A stretch of DNA of 64,000 nt from Umezawaea tangerina. Lineage in GTDB: Bacteria; Actinomycetota; Actinomycetes; Mycobacteriales; Pseudonocardiaceae. The notes below the pieces were generated by a model. It had not been told where the DNA came from. It searched no databases and worked only from the letters and a program-made list of their open reading frames with translations. Of the stretch, positions 24,681 through 37,784 are shown piece after piece. Position 1 is the stretch's first letter; each line of letters begins with the position of its first letter. Both the position numbers and the translations under genes were made by a program. The DNA is taken from NCBI RefSeq assembly GCF_003002815.1, contig NZ_PVTF01000006.1:434001-498000 (forward strand), written 5' to 3'.

Positions 24681-27437
24681 GTGCCGCGTGGGGAACGTCC
24701 GCTGGACGAGGGTGACACTCCGCTGCTGCGGTTCGCGGCCGATCTGCGCACCCTGAGGGACCAGGCGGGCGGTCGCACCTACCGCCAGCTGGGCACCAGG
24801 GCGCACTACTCGGCGACCACCCTCTCCGACGCCGCGGGCGGCCGGAAGCTGCCGAGCCTGGCCGTGACCTTGGCCTACGTGCAGGCCTGCGACGGCGACC
24901 CCGGCGAGTGGGAGGACCGCTGGCGCGAGGTCGCCGCCGAGGTCGCGCCCGCCGAAGCGCGCCGGGCCGACGAGGGCACGCCCCCGTACGCGGGGCTCGC
25001 CGCGTTCCAGCCCGAGGACGCGCCGTGGTTCTTCGGCCGCGAGCGGATGCTCGACGACCTCGTCGCCCGGATGTCGGAGCGGCGGCTGGTCGGGGTGTTC
25101 GGGGCGTCCGGCGCGGGGAAGTCCTCACTGCTGCGGGCCGGGCTCGTGCCCCGGATCGCCGAGGGCGGGCTCGACGACGGGTCGTGCCGGACCACGATCG
25201 TCGTCACGCCCTCCGAGCTCGACCTGAGCGCGGACGTGCTCGACCGGGTCGTCGGCGCGGGCGTGGACGAGCTGGTGCTGGTGGTCGACCAGTTCGAGGA
25301 GGTCTTCACGCTCTGCGGGGACCTGGCCGCGCGCACCGCGTTCGTCGAGGCGCTCCTGTCCGCGTCGCGCACCCGCTGCCGGGTGGTGATCGGGATCAGG
25401 GCCGACTTCTACGGCCACTGCGCCCTGCACCCCGGCCTGGTCGAGGCCCTGAGCGACGCCCAGCTGCTGCTCGGGCCGCTGTCCGCCGAGGAGCTGCGCC
25501 AGGTGATCATGCGACCCGCGGTCAAGGCGGGCTGCACGGTGGAGACGGCGCTGGTGACCAGGCTGGTCGCCGACGCGACCGGGCAGCCCGGCGTGCTGCC
25601 GCTGGTGTCGCACGCGCTGCTGGAGACCTGGCGGCGAAGACGCGGGACCGCGCTCACCCTGGCCGGCTACGAGGCGGCGGGCGGCATCCAGCACGCGCTC
25701 ACCCAGACCGCCGAACGCACGTTCACCGCGCTGGAGACCGACCAGCGCGCCGTGGCGAGGCAGATCTTCCTGCGGCTGACCGCGCTGGGCGACGGCACCG
25801 AGGACACCAAGCGCAGGCTCACCCGCGGCGAGCTGGACGCCGACGACGTGGACACCCAGGTCGTGCTGGACCGGCTCGCGCACGCGCGGCTGCTGACCCT
25901 CGACCAGGACGCCGTCGAGATCGCGCACGAGGTCCTGATCCGCTCGTGGCCCCGGTTGCGCGGGTGGCTGCACGAGAACCGCGAAGGCCTGCGGACGGCC
26001 CGCCAGCTCACCGAGGCCGCCGCCACCTGGAACCTGCTCTCCCGCGAGCCCGACGCCCTCTACCGCGGCACCCGGCTGGACACCGCCGTCGAGTGGGCCG
26101 CGGGCGGCGAGGCCAGGCTCAGCACCCGTGAGCAGGAGTTCCTCGACGCCAGCCTGGCCGACCGCGACCGGGAGCAGGCGCTCGCACTGCGCCGGACGCG
26201 CAGGCTCCGGCAGCTCGTGGCGCTGCTGCTGGTGCTGCTCCTGCTCGCGGGCGGCGCGATCGTGCAGACGATCCGGGCCCAGGACGCCGCCGACGAGCAG
26301 CGCAACATCGCGGTGGCGCAGCAGATCGCGGGCGCGGCCGTGCGGATGCGCGAGTCCAACCGGCCGCTCGCCCAGCAGCTCAGCGTCGCCGCCTACCGGC
26401 TGGAGAGCACCAGGGACGTGGTGGACGGGCTGCTGACCACGTCGGCGGCCAACTGGAACAAGCACCTGATCCGCCGGGTGGTCCCGACCACGGAGGTCCC
26501 GATGGGGCCCGACGGCAGCGCGGTCCGCGGCAAGGGCCAGGTGCCGCAGCAGGACAGCTCCGGCGACCTCGGCTCGGTGCAGTCGCTCGGGTTCACCGCG
26601 GCGGGACGGGTCCTGGCGACCACTCCCGACGAGCTGTGGGACCTGACCGACGCGGGCAAACCCGTTTCGCTGCACCACTTCCCGAACCGGATGGTCGCGA
26701 CCGCGCTGTCGGCCGACGGCACCCGGATGGCGACCGTCGACGACAGCCCCGACAACACCGTGCGGCTGTGGGAGCTCAAGCGGCCCGAGGCGCCCGCGTT
26801 CGTGTCGACCGTGCCGCACAGCGGACAGGGCGGCCGCGAGGTGCGGTTCGACCAGAGCGGTCAGGTGCTCGTCACCATCGACGACGACAGCACGACCACC
26901 CTGTGGCGGCTGGACCGGCCGGACGGACCGCACGAGTTCGGCAGGCTGACCAGCATCCCGCACATCTCCACGATGGCGCTGTCGCAGGACCGGCGGCTGA
27001 TGGCCACCGGCGGCGCGGACGGCGTGATCCGACTGTGGGACATGGCCGACCCGTGGCACCCGGCGAAGCTCGTCGAGCTGGGGGTGCAGGCCGCGGAGGT
27101 GCGCGCGCTGGCGTTCTCCCGCGACGGCAGGCACCTCGCCAGCGCCGCGGGTGACCAGACCGTACGGCTGTGGGACATCTCCGACCCGCGCGCTCCCGGC
27201 GAGCCCGCGACGATCACCGGACCGACCACGTCCGTGCACACGGCGGTGTTCGTGCAGAGCGACGACGGCGGTGACGACGTGGTCGTGATGACGTCGAGCG
27301 GCGACGGCTCGTCACGTCGGTGGGACTTCGACGTGGCGCGGGCCGTGAGCCGCCTCTGCACGGGCAGCACGGCGCTGACCCGCGCGGACTGGGACCGCTT
27401 CTTCCCCGGTTTCCGGTTCACTCCGCCGTGCGGATGA
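24681..27437 (+). CDS. HTH-nSTAND1-TM-WD40 protein
   Basis: 918 residues. Order: an XRE-like helix-turn-helix (about 12-80; RTYRQLGTRAHYSATTLSDAAGG), an nSTAND1 NTPase (about 100-500) with Walker A GASGAGKSS (141-149) and Walker B LVLVVDQFEE, a single membrane helix (about 512-532), and WD40 blades to the end (LWELKRP, IRLWDMADP, VRLWDISDP). STAND proteins are ATP-driven switches that assemble on sensing a ligand. Here a cytoplasmic sensor-DNA-binding half is joined across the membrane to an outside beta-propeller, if the topology is as drawn. The GTG at 24681 follows GAGGAGG. The relation to the terpene gene is unclear. Confidence 0.88.
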   Translation: MPRGERPLDEGDTPLLRFAADLRTLRDQAGGRTYRQLGTRAHYSATTLSDAAGGRKLPSLAVTLAYVQACDGDPGEWEDRWREVAAEVAPAEARRADEGTPPYAGLAAFQPEDAPWFFGRERMLDDLVARMSERRLVGVFGASGAGKSSLLRAGLVPRIAEGGLDDGSCRTTIVVTPSELDLSADVLDRVVGAGVDELVLVVDQFEEVFTLCGDLAARTAFVEALLSASRTRCRVVIGIRADFYGHCALHPGLVEALSDAQLLLGPLSAEELRQVIMRPAVKAGCTVETALVTRLVADATGQPGVLPLVSHALLETWRRRRGTALTLAGYEAAGGIQHALTQTAERTFTALETDQRAVARQIFLRLTALGDGTEDTKRRLTRGELDADDVDTQVVLDRLAHARLLTLDQDAVEIAHEVLIRSWPRLRGWLHENREGLRTARQLTEAAATWNLLSREPDALYRGTRLDTAVEWAAGGEARLSTREQEFLDASLADRDREQALALRRTRRLRQLVALLLVLLLLAGGAIVQTIRAQDAADEQRNIAVAQQIAGAAVRMRESNRPLAQQLSVAAYRLESTRDVVDGLLTTSAANWNKHLIRRVVPTTEVPMGPDGSAVRGKGQVPQQDSSGDLGSVQSLGFTAAGRVLATTPDELWDLTDAGKPVSLHHFPNRMVATALSADGTRMATVDDSPDNTVRLWELKRPEAPAFVSTVPHSGQGGREVRFDQSGQVLVTIDDDSTTTLWRLDRPDGPHEFGRLTSIPHISTMALSQDRRLMATGGADGVIRLWDMADPWHPAKLVELGVQAAEVRALAFSRDGRHLASAAGDQTVRLWDISDPRAPGEPATITGPTTSVHTAVFVQSDDGGDDVVVMTSSGDGSSRRWDFDVARAVSRLCTGSTALTRADWDRFFPGFRFTPPCG

Positions 27438-27479
27438 CCTGTGCTGCGGGAACACCCGGAAGAGCCGATACTCATTCGG

Positions 27480-27896
27480 GTGAGCACTCCTCGTGACGAC
27501 CGCGCGACCGACCTCCACCCCACCGACCTCGGGGTGCCGGCCGATCCGTCGACGCCGGCCGACGAGTCGGTGACCCATCCGCCGGTGCTCCCCGACACCA
27601 CCGACCCGGCTCCCGTCCCGACGCAGCCGCCCGCGTCGCACGTGAAGCTGAAGCCGACCAGGATCAGCGGCACCTGGGTCGCGGTCATCATCGCGATCTT
27701 CGTGCTGATCTTCCTGCTCGTCTTCATCCTGCAGAACCTCGCGGGCGTCACCATCCACTTCCTCGGCGGTGCCTTCACGCTGCCGCTGGGCGTGGCGCTG
27801 CTGTTCGCCGCCATCGGCGGGGCGCTGCTGGTCGCGCTGGTCGGCGCGGCCCGGATCATGCAGTTGCGGCGCCAGACGAAGAGGGCCCTGCGCTGA
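27480..27896 (+). CDS. LapA-domain membrane protein
   Basis: 138 residues from a GTG at 27480, with a further possible GTG at 27441. A Pro-rich hydrophilic N-terminus (about 60 residues) precedes two transmembrane helices (WVAVIIAIFVLIFLLVFILQ and GVALLFAAIGGALLVALVG). The short loop NLAGVTIHFLGGAFTLPLG is typical of the LapA/DUF1049 family, whose proteobacterial members help lipopolysaccharide assembly; in actinobacteria the role is unknown. It begins some 40 bp after the STAND gene and may share its transcript. Confidence 0.8.
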   Translation: MSTPRDDRATDLHPTDLGVPADPSTPADESVTHPPVLPDTTDPAPVPTQPPASHVKLKPTRISGTWVAVIIAIFVLIFLLVFILQNLAGVTIHFLGGAFTLPLGVALLFAAIGGALLVALVGAARIMQLRRQTKRALR

Positions 27897-27912
27897 GGTC
27901 CCGCGTCGCCGG

Positions 27913-28230
27913 TTAGCGCCCGAGCGCGCGGCACACCACCTTGGCGAAGGTGTTGGGCGGCAACGGTTCCAACGCCGTCCACGCACTGTCCACATGCGAC
28001 AGCGTTTCGTCGCGGAACGCCTGAACCGCGTCGCACGCCACCAGCTCCGCGGCCACCTCGCGCACGGTCAGGTCGTCGGCGCCGCCGCGCCCGGCCTCCC
28101 ACACCCGTGCCGTCCGCTCCGGCGCCAACGGCATCGTCACCTCGCCCGACCGCAGGTCCTCCCCCGCGAGCTCGGCCACCGCGCGGCACCGGAGGGCGCC
28201 GGCGCCGTCGGTCGAGCCGGTCCGCCGCAT
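27913..28230 (-). CDS. Small hypothetical protein, Cys-containing
   Basis: 105 residues starting MRRTGSTDGAGALRCRAVAELAGEDL in pieces, with a second part ADDLTVREVAAELVACDAVQAFRDETL and an end TFAKVVCRALGR. It has three cysteines, no signal peptide and no membrane segment. It is convergent with the LapA gene. I do not recognise the family; coding is supported by codon bias and length only. Confidence 0.5.
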   Translation of the reverse strand: MRRTGSTDGAGALRCRAVAELAGEDLRSGEVTMPLAPERTARVWEAGRGGADDLTVREVAAELVACDAVQAFRDETLSHVDSAWTALEPLPPNTFAKVVCRALGR

Positions 28231-28280
28231 GAGTCACCCCCATTACCCTGCGTGGTGGATGATCACGCAGTGCACAACCG

Positions 28281-29303
28281 CTAAGCGCTGGCCCTGACGA
28301 CCAGGGACGTCGGCAGCAGCAGCGACGGCGGCAGGCCTTCCTCGCCCGCCAGCTCGGCCAGCAGCCGCCAGGTCATCGTCCGCCCCAGCTGCTCCACGTC
28401 CTGCTTCACCGTCGTCAGCGGCGGCACCGCCGTCGAGGCCAGGGCGAGGTCGTCGAACCCGACCACCGCGACGTCCTCCGGCACCCGCCGCCCGTTGGCG
28501 TGCAACGACTGCAACGCCCCCAGCGCCATGATGTCCGCCGCCACGAACACCCCGTCGATCGACGGGTCCCTGGCCAGCAGCTCGGTCATGGCCGCCGCGC
28601 CGCTCTCCGGCGTGAAGTCCCCGTAGGCCACCAGGTCGGACTCCATGCCGAACTCGCTGAGCGCCCGGCGCCAGCCGCTCAGGCGGTCCATCCCCACGGC
28701 CATGTCCTTCGACCCGGCGATGGTCGCGATCCGCTTCCGCCCCTTGGTCACCAGGTGCCGGGCGGCCTCCAGGGCGCCGTTGAAGTTGTCCGCGTCCACA
28801 TAGGGCACGCCGGAGGCGCCCAGCGGACGACCGCCCACCACTATCGGCAGCCCGGCGTCGGCCAGCGTCTGCGGCAGCGGGTCCTGGCCGTGCAGGCTGA
28901 TCACCAGCGCACCGTCCACGTGGCCGCCGCAGAGGTAGCCGACCAGGTCCTGCTCGTCGTCCTGCTGGCTCATCATCAGCACGAGCTGCACCCGGTGCCC
29001 GGCGAGCTCGGCGTGCACCCCGCGCAGCACCCCGGCGAAGAACGGGTCGGACAGCACGCGGCTGCCCTGCTCCGACACGACCAGCGCGATGCAGTTGGTC
29101 CGGCTGCCCGCCAACGTCCGGGCGGCCTGGTTGGGGCTGTAGCCCAGGCTCACGATGGCCGCGAGCACGGCTTCGCGGGCCCGCGAGCTGACGTACTGCT
29201 CGCCGTTGATGACCCTGGACACGGTCGACTTGGAGACCCCCGCCTGGCGGGCGACCTCTTCGATCCGCGCCCCGAGGCGGCGGCCGCGGGCGGCCTCAGT
29301 CAT
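28281..29303 (-). CDS. LacI-family transcriptional repressor
   Basis: 340 residues. The HTH IEEVARQAGVSKSTVSRVINGE with its hinge helix SRAREAVLAAI is at the N-terminus. A periplasmic-binding-protein-like domain follows (CIALVVSEQ, DGALVIS, RKRIATIAGS, VAVVGFDDLALAS). It probably senses a sugar. No transporter or hydrolase gene is adjacent, so its targets lie elsewhere. Confidence 0.92.
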   Translation of the reverse strand: MTEAARGRRLGARIEEVARQAGVSKSTVSRVINGEQYVSSRAREAVLAAIVSLGYSPNQAARTLAGSRTNCIALVVSEQGSRVLSDPFFAGVLRGVHAELAGHRVQLVLMMSQQDDEQDLVGYLCGGHVDGALVISLHGQDPLPQTLADAGLPIVVGGRPLGASGVPYVDADNFNGALEAARHLVTKGRKRIATIAGSKDMAVGMDRLSGWRRALSEFGMESDLVAYGDFTPESGAAAMTELLARDPSIDGVFVAADIMALGALQSLHANGRRVPEDVAVVGFDDLALASTAVPPLTTVKQDVEQLGRTMTWRLLAELAGEEGLPPSLLLPTSLVVRASA

Positions 29304-29350
29304 GCGGACCCGTACCGCTCACCCGCGCACCCAGGACGTCCATGGATCAC

Positions 29351-29356
29351 ATAATA
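29351..29356 (-). promoter_or_regulatory. Possible -10 box of the LacI gene
   Basis: TATTAT on the minus strand, 48 bp before the start codon, within an AT-rich patch flanked by TGGA and TCCA (29343-29362). The -35 is not clear. Autoregulation through this patch is possible. Confidence 0.35.
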
Positions 29357-29473
29357 GGTCCAGACGACCCCAGGACCAGCAGGACACCCGTTACCACCAC
29401 CACACCACCCGACCGGGCCATGCCACCCACCGCACTCCCGCGGCGGCGGGTGGCGGCCCGCGCAGGGGGTGCG

Positions 29474-33064
<3,591 letters not shown>

Positions 33065-33099
33065 GCGAAAGCTCCACTCCGGGGTCCTCGCCCCAAGTC

Positions 33100-33232
33100 G
33101 TCGGCACACGGCGGAGCGGAGTTCCTGGCTCCCGGATCGCTCCGGTGACAGTGGCGGGACCGCGTCGGACTTCCACCGACTTCCTCGCTGCTTCGCCGTT
33201 CGGCCTGACAGTACAGCCGTCACGTAGCATCC
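33100..33232 (-). promoter_or_regulatory. Cobalamin riboswitch upstream of cobN
   Basis: On the minus strand the core GGAAGTCGGTGGAAGTCC, the GGTCCCGCCACTGTC block and the B12 box GAGCCAGGAACTC in its usual order (B12 box at 33119-33129) are all present. Downstream, GGGG-CGAGGA-CCCC can form a hairpin directly before the GGAG ribosome-binding site, so control is probably at translation. When B12 is ample, cobN would be shut off. Boundaries are approximate. The element is antisense to the promoter region of cobG. Confidence 0.9.
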
Positions 33233-33237
33233 GGCGC

Positions 33238-34263
33238 GTGCCAACGGAGCGAACCCACGCCGACGCCTGTCCAGGCGCTATCGACGTGCACCCCGCCGCC
33301 GACGGCGGGTTGGCGCGCATCCGGGTTCCGGGCGGAACTCTGACGAAAGTCCAGTTCAGGGCCATCGTGACGGCCTCGGCCGAGCTGGGTGACGGTCAGC
33401 TGGAGCTCACCTCGCGGGCCAACTTCCAGATCCGCGGACTGGCGGACGGGGCCCAGTTCGAGCTCGGCGACCGCATGGCCGAGGCGGGTCTGCTGCCGTC
33501 GCTGACCCACGAACGTGTGCGCAACATCATCGCCGCGCCCCTCTCCGACGACACCCAGGCCGTCGTCGACGCGCTCGACAGGGCGATCTGCGCCACTCCC
33601 GAGCTCGCCGACCTGCCCGGCCGCTTCCTCGTCACGGTCGGCGCCGAGGTCGCCGGACTGGGCGCCGACATCGGCCTGGTCGACGACGCGCTCCTGCTCG
33701 CCGGGCGCGACACCGGACTCAGGGTGGACGACCCGGTGGCCGCCGTGGTCGAGGCCGCCCGGATCTTCGCCGCCGAACGCGGGACGGCGTGGCGACTGGC
33801 CGAGGTGCCCGACCTCGTGGCCCGGATCACCGCCGCCCTGGGCACCCCCACGGCCTCCCCCGGCACCGTCGGCACGACTCCCCCGCCGCCCGGCCCGGCC
33901 GGTGACCGGTTCGTCGTCGGCGCTCCGCTCGGCCGCCTCGACGCCCGCCAGGCCGCCGCCCTCGCCGGCTTCCCCGTCCGGCTCACGCCGTGGCGCGGCC
34001 TGGTCCTGCCCGGCTCGCCCGACCTCACCGGGCTCGGGCTGATCACCGACCCCGACTCCCCCTGGCACGGCGTCACGGCCTGCACCGGACGGCCTGGCTG
34101 CGCGAAGTCGCTGGCCGACGTGCGGACCGACGCCCGGAACTGGCTCGGCACGCCCCACACCCGACCGGTGCACTGGGCGGGCTGCGCCCGACGCTGCGGA
34201 CGACCGTCCGGAGACGTGATCGAGTTCGTCGCGACCGGCGACGGCTACGAGGAGACGAGTTGA
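33238..34263 (+). CDS. cobG: Precorrin-3B synthase
   Basis: 341 residues of the nitrite/sulfite reductase fold with a siroheme/[4Fe-4S] site. Cysteines in [12 protein letters not shown] and [12 protein letters not shown] are the cluster ligands, and [11 protein letters not shown] is the first ferredoxin-like block. It uses O2 to make precorrin-3B, marking the aerobic route. The GTG at 33238 fits [16 protein letters not shown]. It is divergent from cobN and heads cobG-cobH-cobIJ with overlapping genes. Confidence 0.92.
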   Translation: MPTERTHADACPGAIDVHPAADGGLARIRVPGGTLTKVQFRAIVTASAELGDGQLELTSRANFQIRGLADGAQFELGDRMAEAGLLPSLTHERVRNIIAAPLSDDTQAVVDALDRAICATPELADLPGRFLVTVGAEVAGLGADIGLVDDALLLAGRDTGLRVDDPVAAVVEAARIFAAERGTAWRLAEVPDLVARITAALGTPTASPGTVGTTPPPPGPAGDRFVVGAPLGRLDARQAAALAGFPVRLTPWRGLVLPGSPDLTGLGLITDPDSPWHGVTACTGRPGCAKSLADVRTDARNWLGTPHTRPVHWAGCARRCGRPSGDVIEFVATGDGYEETS

Positions 34264-34886
34264 CGAGCTACCTCCAGGACGGCGCCGAGATCTACCGCCG
34301 GTCGTTCGCCACGATCCGCGCCGAGGCGGACCTCGGCGGGTTACCGGCCGACGTCGCGCGCGTGGCGGTCCGGATGATCCACGCCTGCGGGATGGTCGAC
34401 CTGGTGCGGGACATCGCCTTCTCCGCCGACGCGGTCGCGAACGCGCGCGCCGCGCTGCTGGCGGGCGCGCCGATCCTCTGCGACGCCACCATGGTCGCGG
34501 CGGGCGTGACCCGCAAGCGGCTGCCCGCCGACAACGAGGTGGTCTGCACGCTCGGCGACAGCCGCGTTCCGCACCTGGCCGCACGGCTGGAGACCACGCG
34601 CAGCGCGGCGGCGATGGAGCTGTGGCGCGACCACCTGGAGGGGTCGGTCGTCGCGATCGGCAACGCGCCCACGTCGTTGTTCCGACTGCTGGAGATGATC
34701 GACGCGGGCGCCCCGAGGCCCGCCGCCGTGCTGGGCGTCCCGGTCGGCTTCATCGGTGCCGCGGAGTCGAAGGAGGCCTTGGCCGCCAACGACCTCGGGC
34801 TGGAGTACCTGGTCGTGCGCGGACGTCGGGGCGGCAGCGCCATCGCCGCCGCGGCCCTCAACGCGATCGCGAGCGAGGAAGAATGA
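34260..34886 (+). CDS. cobH: Precorrin-8X methylmutase
   Basis: 208 residues from a TTG that overlaps the cobG stop. [10 protein letters not shown] carries the catalytic His that moves the C11 methyl to C12, giving hydrogenobyrinic acid. [15 protein letters not shown] and [14 protein letters not shown] are family blocks. Its end overlaps the ATG of cobIJ (ATGA), so the three genes are translationally coupled. Confidence 0.93.
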   Translation: MTSYLQDGAEIYRRSFATIRAEADLGGLPADVARVAVRMIHACGMVDLVRDIAFSADAVANARAALLAGAPILCDATMVAAGVTRKRLPADNEVVCTLGDSRVPHLAARLETTRSAAAMELWRDHLEGSVVAIGNAPTSLFRLLEMIDAGAPRPAAVLGVPVGFIGAAESKEALAANDLGLEYLVVRGRRGGSAIAAAALNAIASEEE

Positions 34887-36337
34887 CGGGCACGCTGTAC
34901 GGCGTCGGAGTCGGCCCCGGCGACCCGGAGCTGGTCACGGTCAAGGCGGCCAGGCTGATCGGCGCCGCCGACGTGGTCGTGTTCCACAGCGCGCGGCACG
35001 GGCGGAGCATCGCGCGGGCGACCGCGGCGCCGTACCTGCGCGAAGGGCAGGTCGAGGAGCAGCTCGTCTACCCGGTCACGACCGAGGACTCCGACGACTA
35101 CCAGGGCGAGATCGACGCGTTCTACGTCGAGTGCGCCGCGCGGCTGGCCGCGCACCTGGACGCGGGGCGGGACGTGGTCGTGCTGGCGGCGGGCGACCCG
35201 TTCTTCTACGGCTCCTACATGCACCTGCACAAGCGGCTGGCCGACCGGTACCCGACCGAGGTCGTGCCCGGCGTGACGTCGGTGAGCGCCGGGTCCGCGG
35301 TGCTGGGCAGGCCGCTGGTGGAGCGCGACGAGGTGCTGACGATCCTGCCCGGCACGCTGCCGCCGGACGTGCTCGCCGAACACCTGGCGCACACCGACTC
35401 CGCCGCGGTCATGAAGCTGGGCCGCACGTTCAAGGGCGTGCGCACGGCGCTGGAGGCGGCCGGGCGGCTGGACGACGCGTGGTACGTGGAACGGGCCACC
35501 ACCGGCAAGCAGCGGACGGCGCCGCTGTCCGAAGTGGACCCCGACACCGTGCCGTACTTCTCGCTCGCGGTGCTGCCCAGCGTGGTCCGGGAGCGCACGA
35601 CCGTCGGCGAGGTCGTCGTGGTCGGTCTCGGACCCGCCGGGCGGGAGTGGCTGACGCCGGAGGCGCGGGCCGCGCTGGCGTCGGCGGACGACCTGGTCGG
35701 CTACGGCCCCTACCTCGACCGCGTGCCGCCGAACCCGCACCAGCGCAAGCACCCGTCGGACAACCGGGTCGAGGCCGAGCGCGCCGCGTTCGCCCTGGAC
35801 CTGGCCAAGTCCGGCTCGCGGGTGGTCGTCGTGTCCTCCGGCGACCCCGGCGTGTTCGCGATGGCCAGCGCGGTGCTGGAGGTCGGCGACGAGGAGCAGT
35901 TCTCGTCCGTGCCGGTGCGCGTGCTGCCGGGGCTGACCGCCGCGCACGCGGTGGCCAGCCGGGTCGGCGCACCGCTGGGACACGACTACTGCGTGGTGTC
36001 GCTGTCGGACCGGCTCAAGCCGTGGGAGGTCATCGCCGGACGGCTGGAGGCCGCGGCGAGGGCGGACCTGGTGCTGGCGGTCTACAACCCGGCGTCGCGC
36101 AGCCGGACGTGGCAGGTCGAGGCCGCGCGGGACCTCCTGCTGGCGCACCGGTCCCCGGACACCCCGGTCGTGATCGGCCGCGACGTCGGCGGCCCTCAGG
36201 AGAGCATCGTGGTCGTGCGGCTGGCGGACCTGGACCCCGCGGTGGTGGACATGCGCTGCCTGCTGCTGATCGGCTCGACCACGACCCGGATCACCGGCAA
36301 GGGCCAGGTCTTCACGCCCCGCCGCTACCCCGCCTGA
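34883..36337 (+). CDS. cobIJ: Fused CobI-CobJ precorrin methyltransferase
   Basis: 484 residues in two SAM-dependent methyltransferase halves. CobI (about 1-235; [26 protein letters not shown]) methylates precorrin-2 at C20. CobJ (about 240-484; [36 protein letters not shown]) methylates precorrin-3B at C17. The fusion is known in actinobacteria, including mycobacteria. It would act just before and just after CobG, which is encoded in the same operon. The last 26 bp overlap the convergent cobK. Confidence 0.93.
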   Translation: MTGTLYGVGVGPGDPELVTVKAARLIGAADVVVFHSARHGRSIARATAAPYLREGQVEEQLVYPVTTEDSDDYQGEIDAFYVECAARLAAHLDAGRDVVVLAAGDPFFYGSYMHLHKRLADRYPTEVVPGVTSVSAGSAVLGRPLVERDEVLTILPGTLPPDVLAEHLAHTDSAAVMKLGRTFKGVRTALEAAGRLDDAWYVERATTGKQRTAPLSEVDPDTVPYFSLAVLPSVVRERTTVGEVVVVGLGPAGREWLTPEARAALASADDLVGYGPYLDRVPPNPHQRKHPSDNRVEAERAAFALDLAKSGSRVVVVSSGDPGVFAMASAVLEVGDEEQFSSVPVRVLPGLTAAHAVASRVGAPLGHDYCVVSLSDRLKPWEVIAGRLEAAARADLVLAVYNPASRSRTWQVEAARDLLLAHRSPDTPVVIGRDVGGPQESIVVVRLADLDPAVVDMRCLLLIGSTTTRITGKGQVFTPRRYPA

Positions 36338-37031
36338 CCCACGCCACGGCCGCGGCGACCGAGTCCACGGTCTCCGCGGCCGGGGCGGGCGGGCGGCGCA
36401 CGACCACGACGGGCAGGCCGAGCGACCGGGCCGCGACCAGCTTCGCGGCCGTCTGCCCACCCCCGCTGTCCTTGGTCACGAGCACGTCGATCCGGTACTC
36501 CCGCATCAGCCCCACCTCACCGTCCACTGTGAACGGTCCCCGGTCGAGCAGCACGTGGAGCCGTTGCGGCAGCGGGGGTTCCGGCGGGTCGACCGAGCGC
36601 ACGAGGAAGAACTGGGGGCACCCGGCGAACACCCCGACGTCCTGCCTGCCGGTGGTGAGGAACACCCGGCCGCCCGGCAGGCCCGCCGCGGCCTCCTCCA
36701 GCGAACCGACCCACCTCCAGTCGTCACCGGGCTCCGGCGCCCACCCTGGGCGGCGCAGCACCAGCAACGGGATCCCGACCCGCGCGGTGGCCTCGACGGC
36801 GTTCGCGGTGATGCGCGCGGCGAACGGGTGCGTGGCGTCCACCACGGCCGTGATCCCGTTGCCGCGCAACCACTCCACCAGCCCGTCGACCCCACCGAAC
36901 CCGCCGACCCGCACCGCGCCCTCGGGCAGCCGCGGCTCCGCCACCCGCCCCGCCAACGACGACACCACCAGACCGGGCAGCTCCGCCGCCAACCGCCGCG
37001 CCTCACCGGTGCCGCCGAGGATCAGGATCAC
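36312..37031 (-). CDS. cobK: Precorrin-6X reductase
   Basis: 239 residues. The N-terminal ILILGGTGEARRLA is the NADPH-binding start of CobK/CbiJ, followed by VDATHPFAARITANA and LVTKDSGGGQTAAKLVAA. It reduces precorrin-6A to 6B. The gene is tail-to-tail with cobIJ, overlapping by 26 bp, so the two convergent transcripts form a natural antisense pair at their ends. Confidence 0.93.
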   Translation of the reverse strand: MILILGGTGEARRLAAELPGLVVSSLAGRVAEPRLPEGAVRVGGFGGVDGLVEWLRGNGITAVVDATHPFAARITANAVEATARVGIPLLVLRRPGWAPEPGDDWRWVGSLEEAAAGLPGGRVFLTTGRQDVGVFAGCPQFFLVRSVDPPEPPLPQRLHVLLDRGPFTVDGEVGLMREYRIDVLVTKDSGGGQTAAKLVAARSLGLPVVVVRRPPAPAAETVDSVAAAVAWVRRGSGGA

Positions 37032-37105
37032 CGGGACAGGATATTCGCGGATCGCACTATCGTGTCATTGACACCCTGCGGTCCCGCTGGAAATCTCAAT
37101 AGCAG

Positions 37106-37146
37106 CTGGAGGGGATGAATCGGGGGATTCTCTGGGGCCTCTCCAG
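37106..37146 (+). promoter_or_regulatory. Structured 5' leader of the SH3-like gene
   Basis: CTGGAG (37106-37111) pairs with CTCCAG (37141-37146), enclosing a second stem GAATC / GATTC (37117-37130). A TTGACA lies further upstream at about 37067. The hairpin sits shortly before the GGGGGAGGAA ribosome-binding site and could limit translation. Confidence 0.4.
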
Positions 37147-37170
37147 CGGCAACAGGGGGAGGAATCCAGA

Positions 37171-37545
37171 ATGGAACTCGTTTCCAGGTCGATCACGGCT
37201 TTGTCCGTCGCGGCCGCTCTGCTCATGTCCGGCGCGGCGACCGCACTCGCCGCGCCGCCGGGGGAAGCAGCCGTGTCGGTGCAGGCAGGCTGCCCGGACA
37301 ACACTTGGTCCAACCAGGACAACCGCACCGGCAAGCTGGTCCTGACCGCCGCCAACATCCGCACCGGCCCCAGCACCACCTGCACATCGGTGGGCCAGGC
37401 CCAGACCAGCCACTCCGTCACCCTGCACTGCTGGAAACCGGGCCAGGACGGCACGTGGAGCCACGCGCGGGACAACAGCACCGGGAAGCAGGGCTGGATC
37501 AAGGACACGCTGCTGGCCGGGAACGGTGCCATGATCGCCTGCTGA
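37171..37545 (+). CDS. Secreted SH3b-like protein
   Basis: 124 residues. A signal peptide (MELVSRSITALSVAAALLMSG, cleavage after ALA near residue 28) leads to a mature domain of about 90 residues: LVLTAANIRTGPSTTCTSVGQA and KQGWIKDTLLAG, the pattern of bacterial SH3 domains. Four cysteines (about residues 41, 66, 76 and 124) may form two disulfides. Such proteins bind cell wall or act as secreted inhibitors or binders. It sits between cobK and cobM without an evident link to cobalamin. GGGGGAGGAA precedes the start. Confidence 0.8.
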   Translation: MELVSRSITALSVAAALLMSGAATALAAPPGEAAVSVQAGCPDNTWSNQDNRTGKLVLTAANIRTGPSTTCTSVGQAQTSHSVTLHCWKPGQDGTWSHARDNSTGKQGWIKDTLLAGNGAMIAC

Positions 37546-37682
37546 CCAGGCCAGGTGCGGCAGCCCGCGCAAGTCGCCCGACCTGCACCGCTCCATGACC
37601 GGTCGGGTCGGGCCCCGGCTCCTGAACAGTTCTGGCTCGGCGTGCACACCGAGCCAGGACTCGGGGCTCACCGCATCACGCC

Positions 37683-37784
37683 AGGGCTCAGGCCTCGGGG
37701 CTTGGGCCTCGGGGCTCAGGCCTCGGGGCTCAGGCCTCGGGGCTCAGGGCTCAGGGCTCAGGGCTCAGGGCTCAGGGCTCAGGG
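37683..37784. repeat. GGGCTCA minisatellite between convergent genes
   Basis: A tandem array of GGCCTCGGGGCTCA units changes into about six GGGCTCA heptamers, just beyond the 3' end of cobM. The copy number is probably unstable. It may help end transcription between the SH3-like gene and cobM. Confidence 0.8.

Noticed and set aside
37683-37784. CRISPR-like array
   Set aside because: The repeats are contiguous 7- and 14-bp units without spacers; no cas genes are present.
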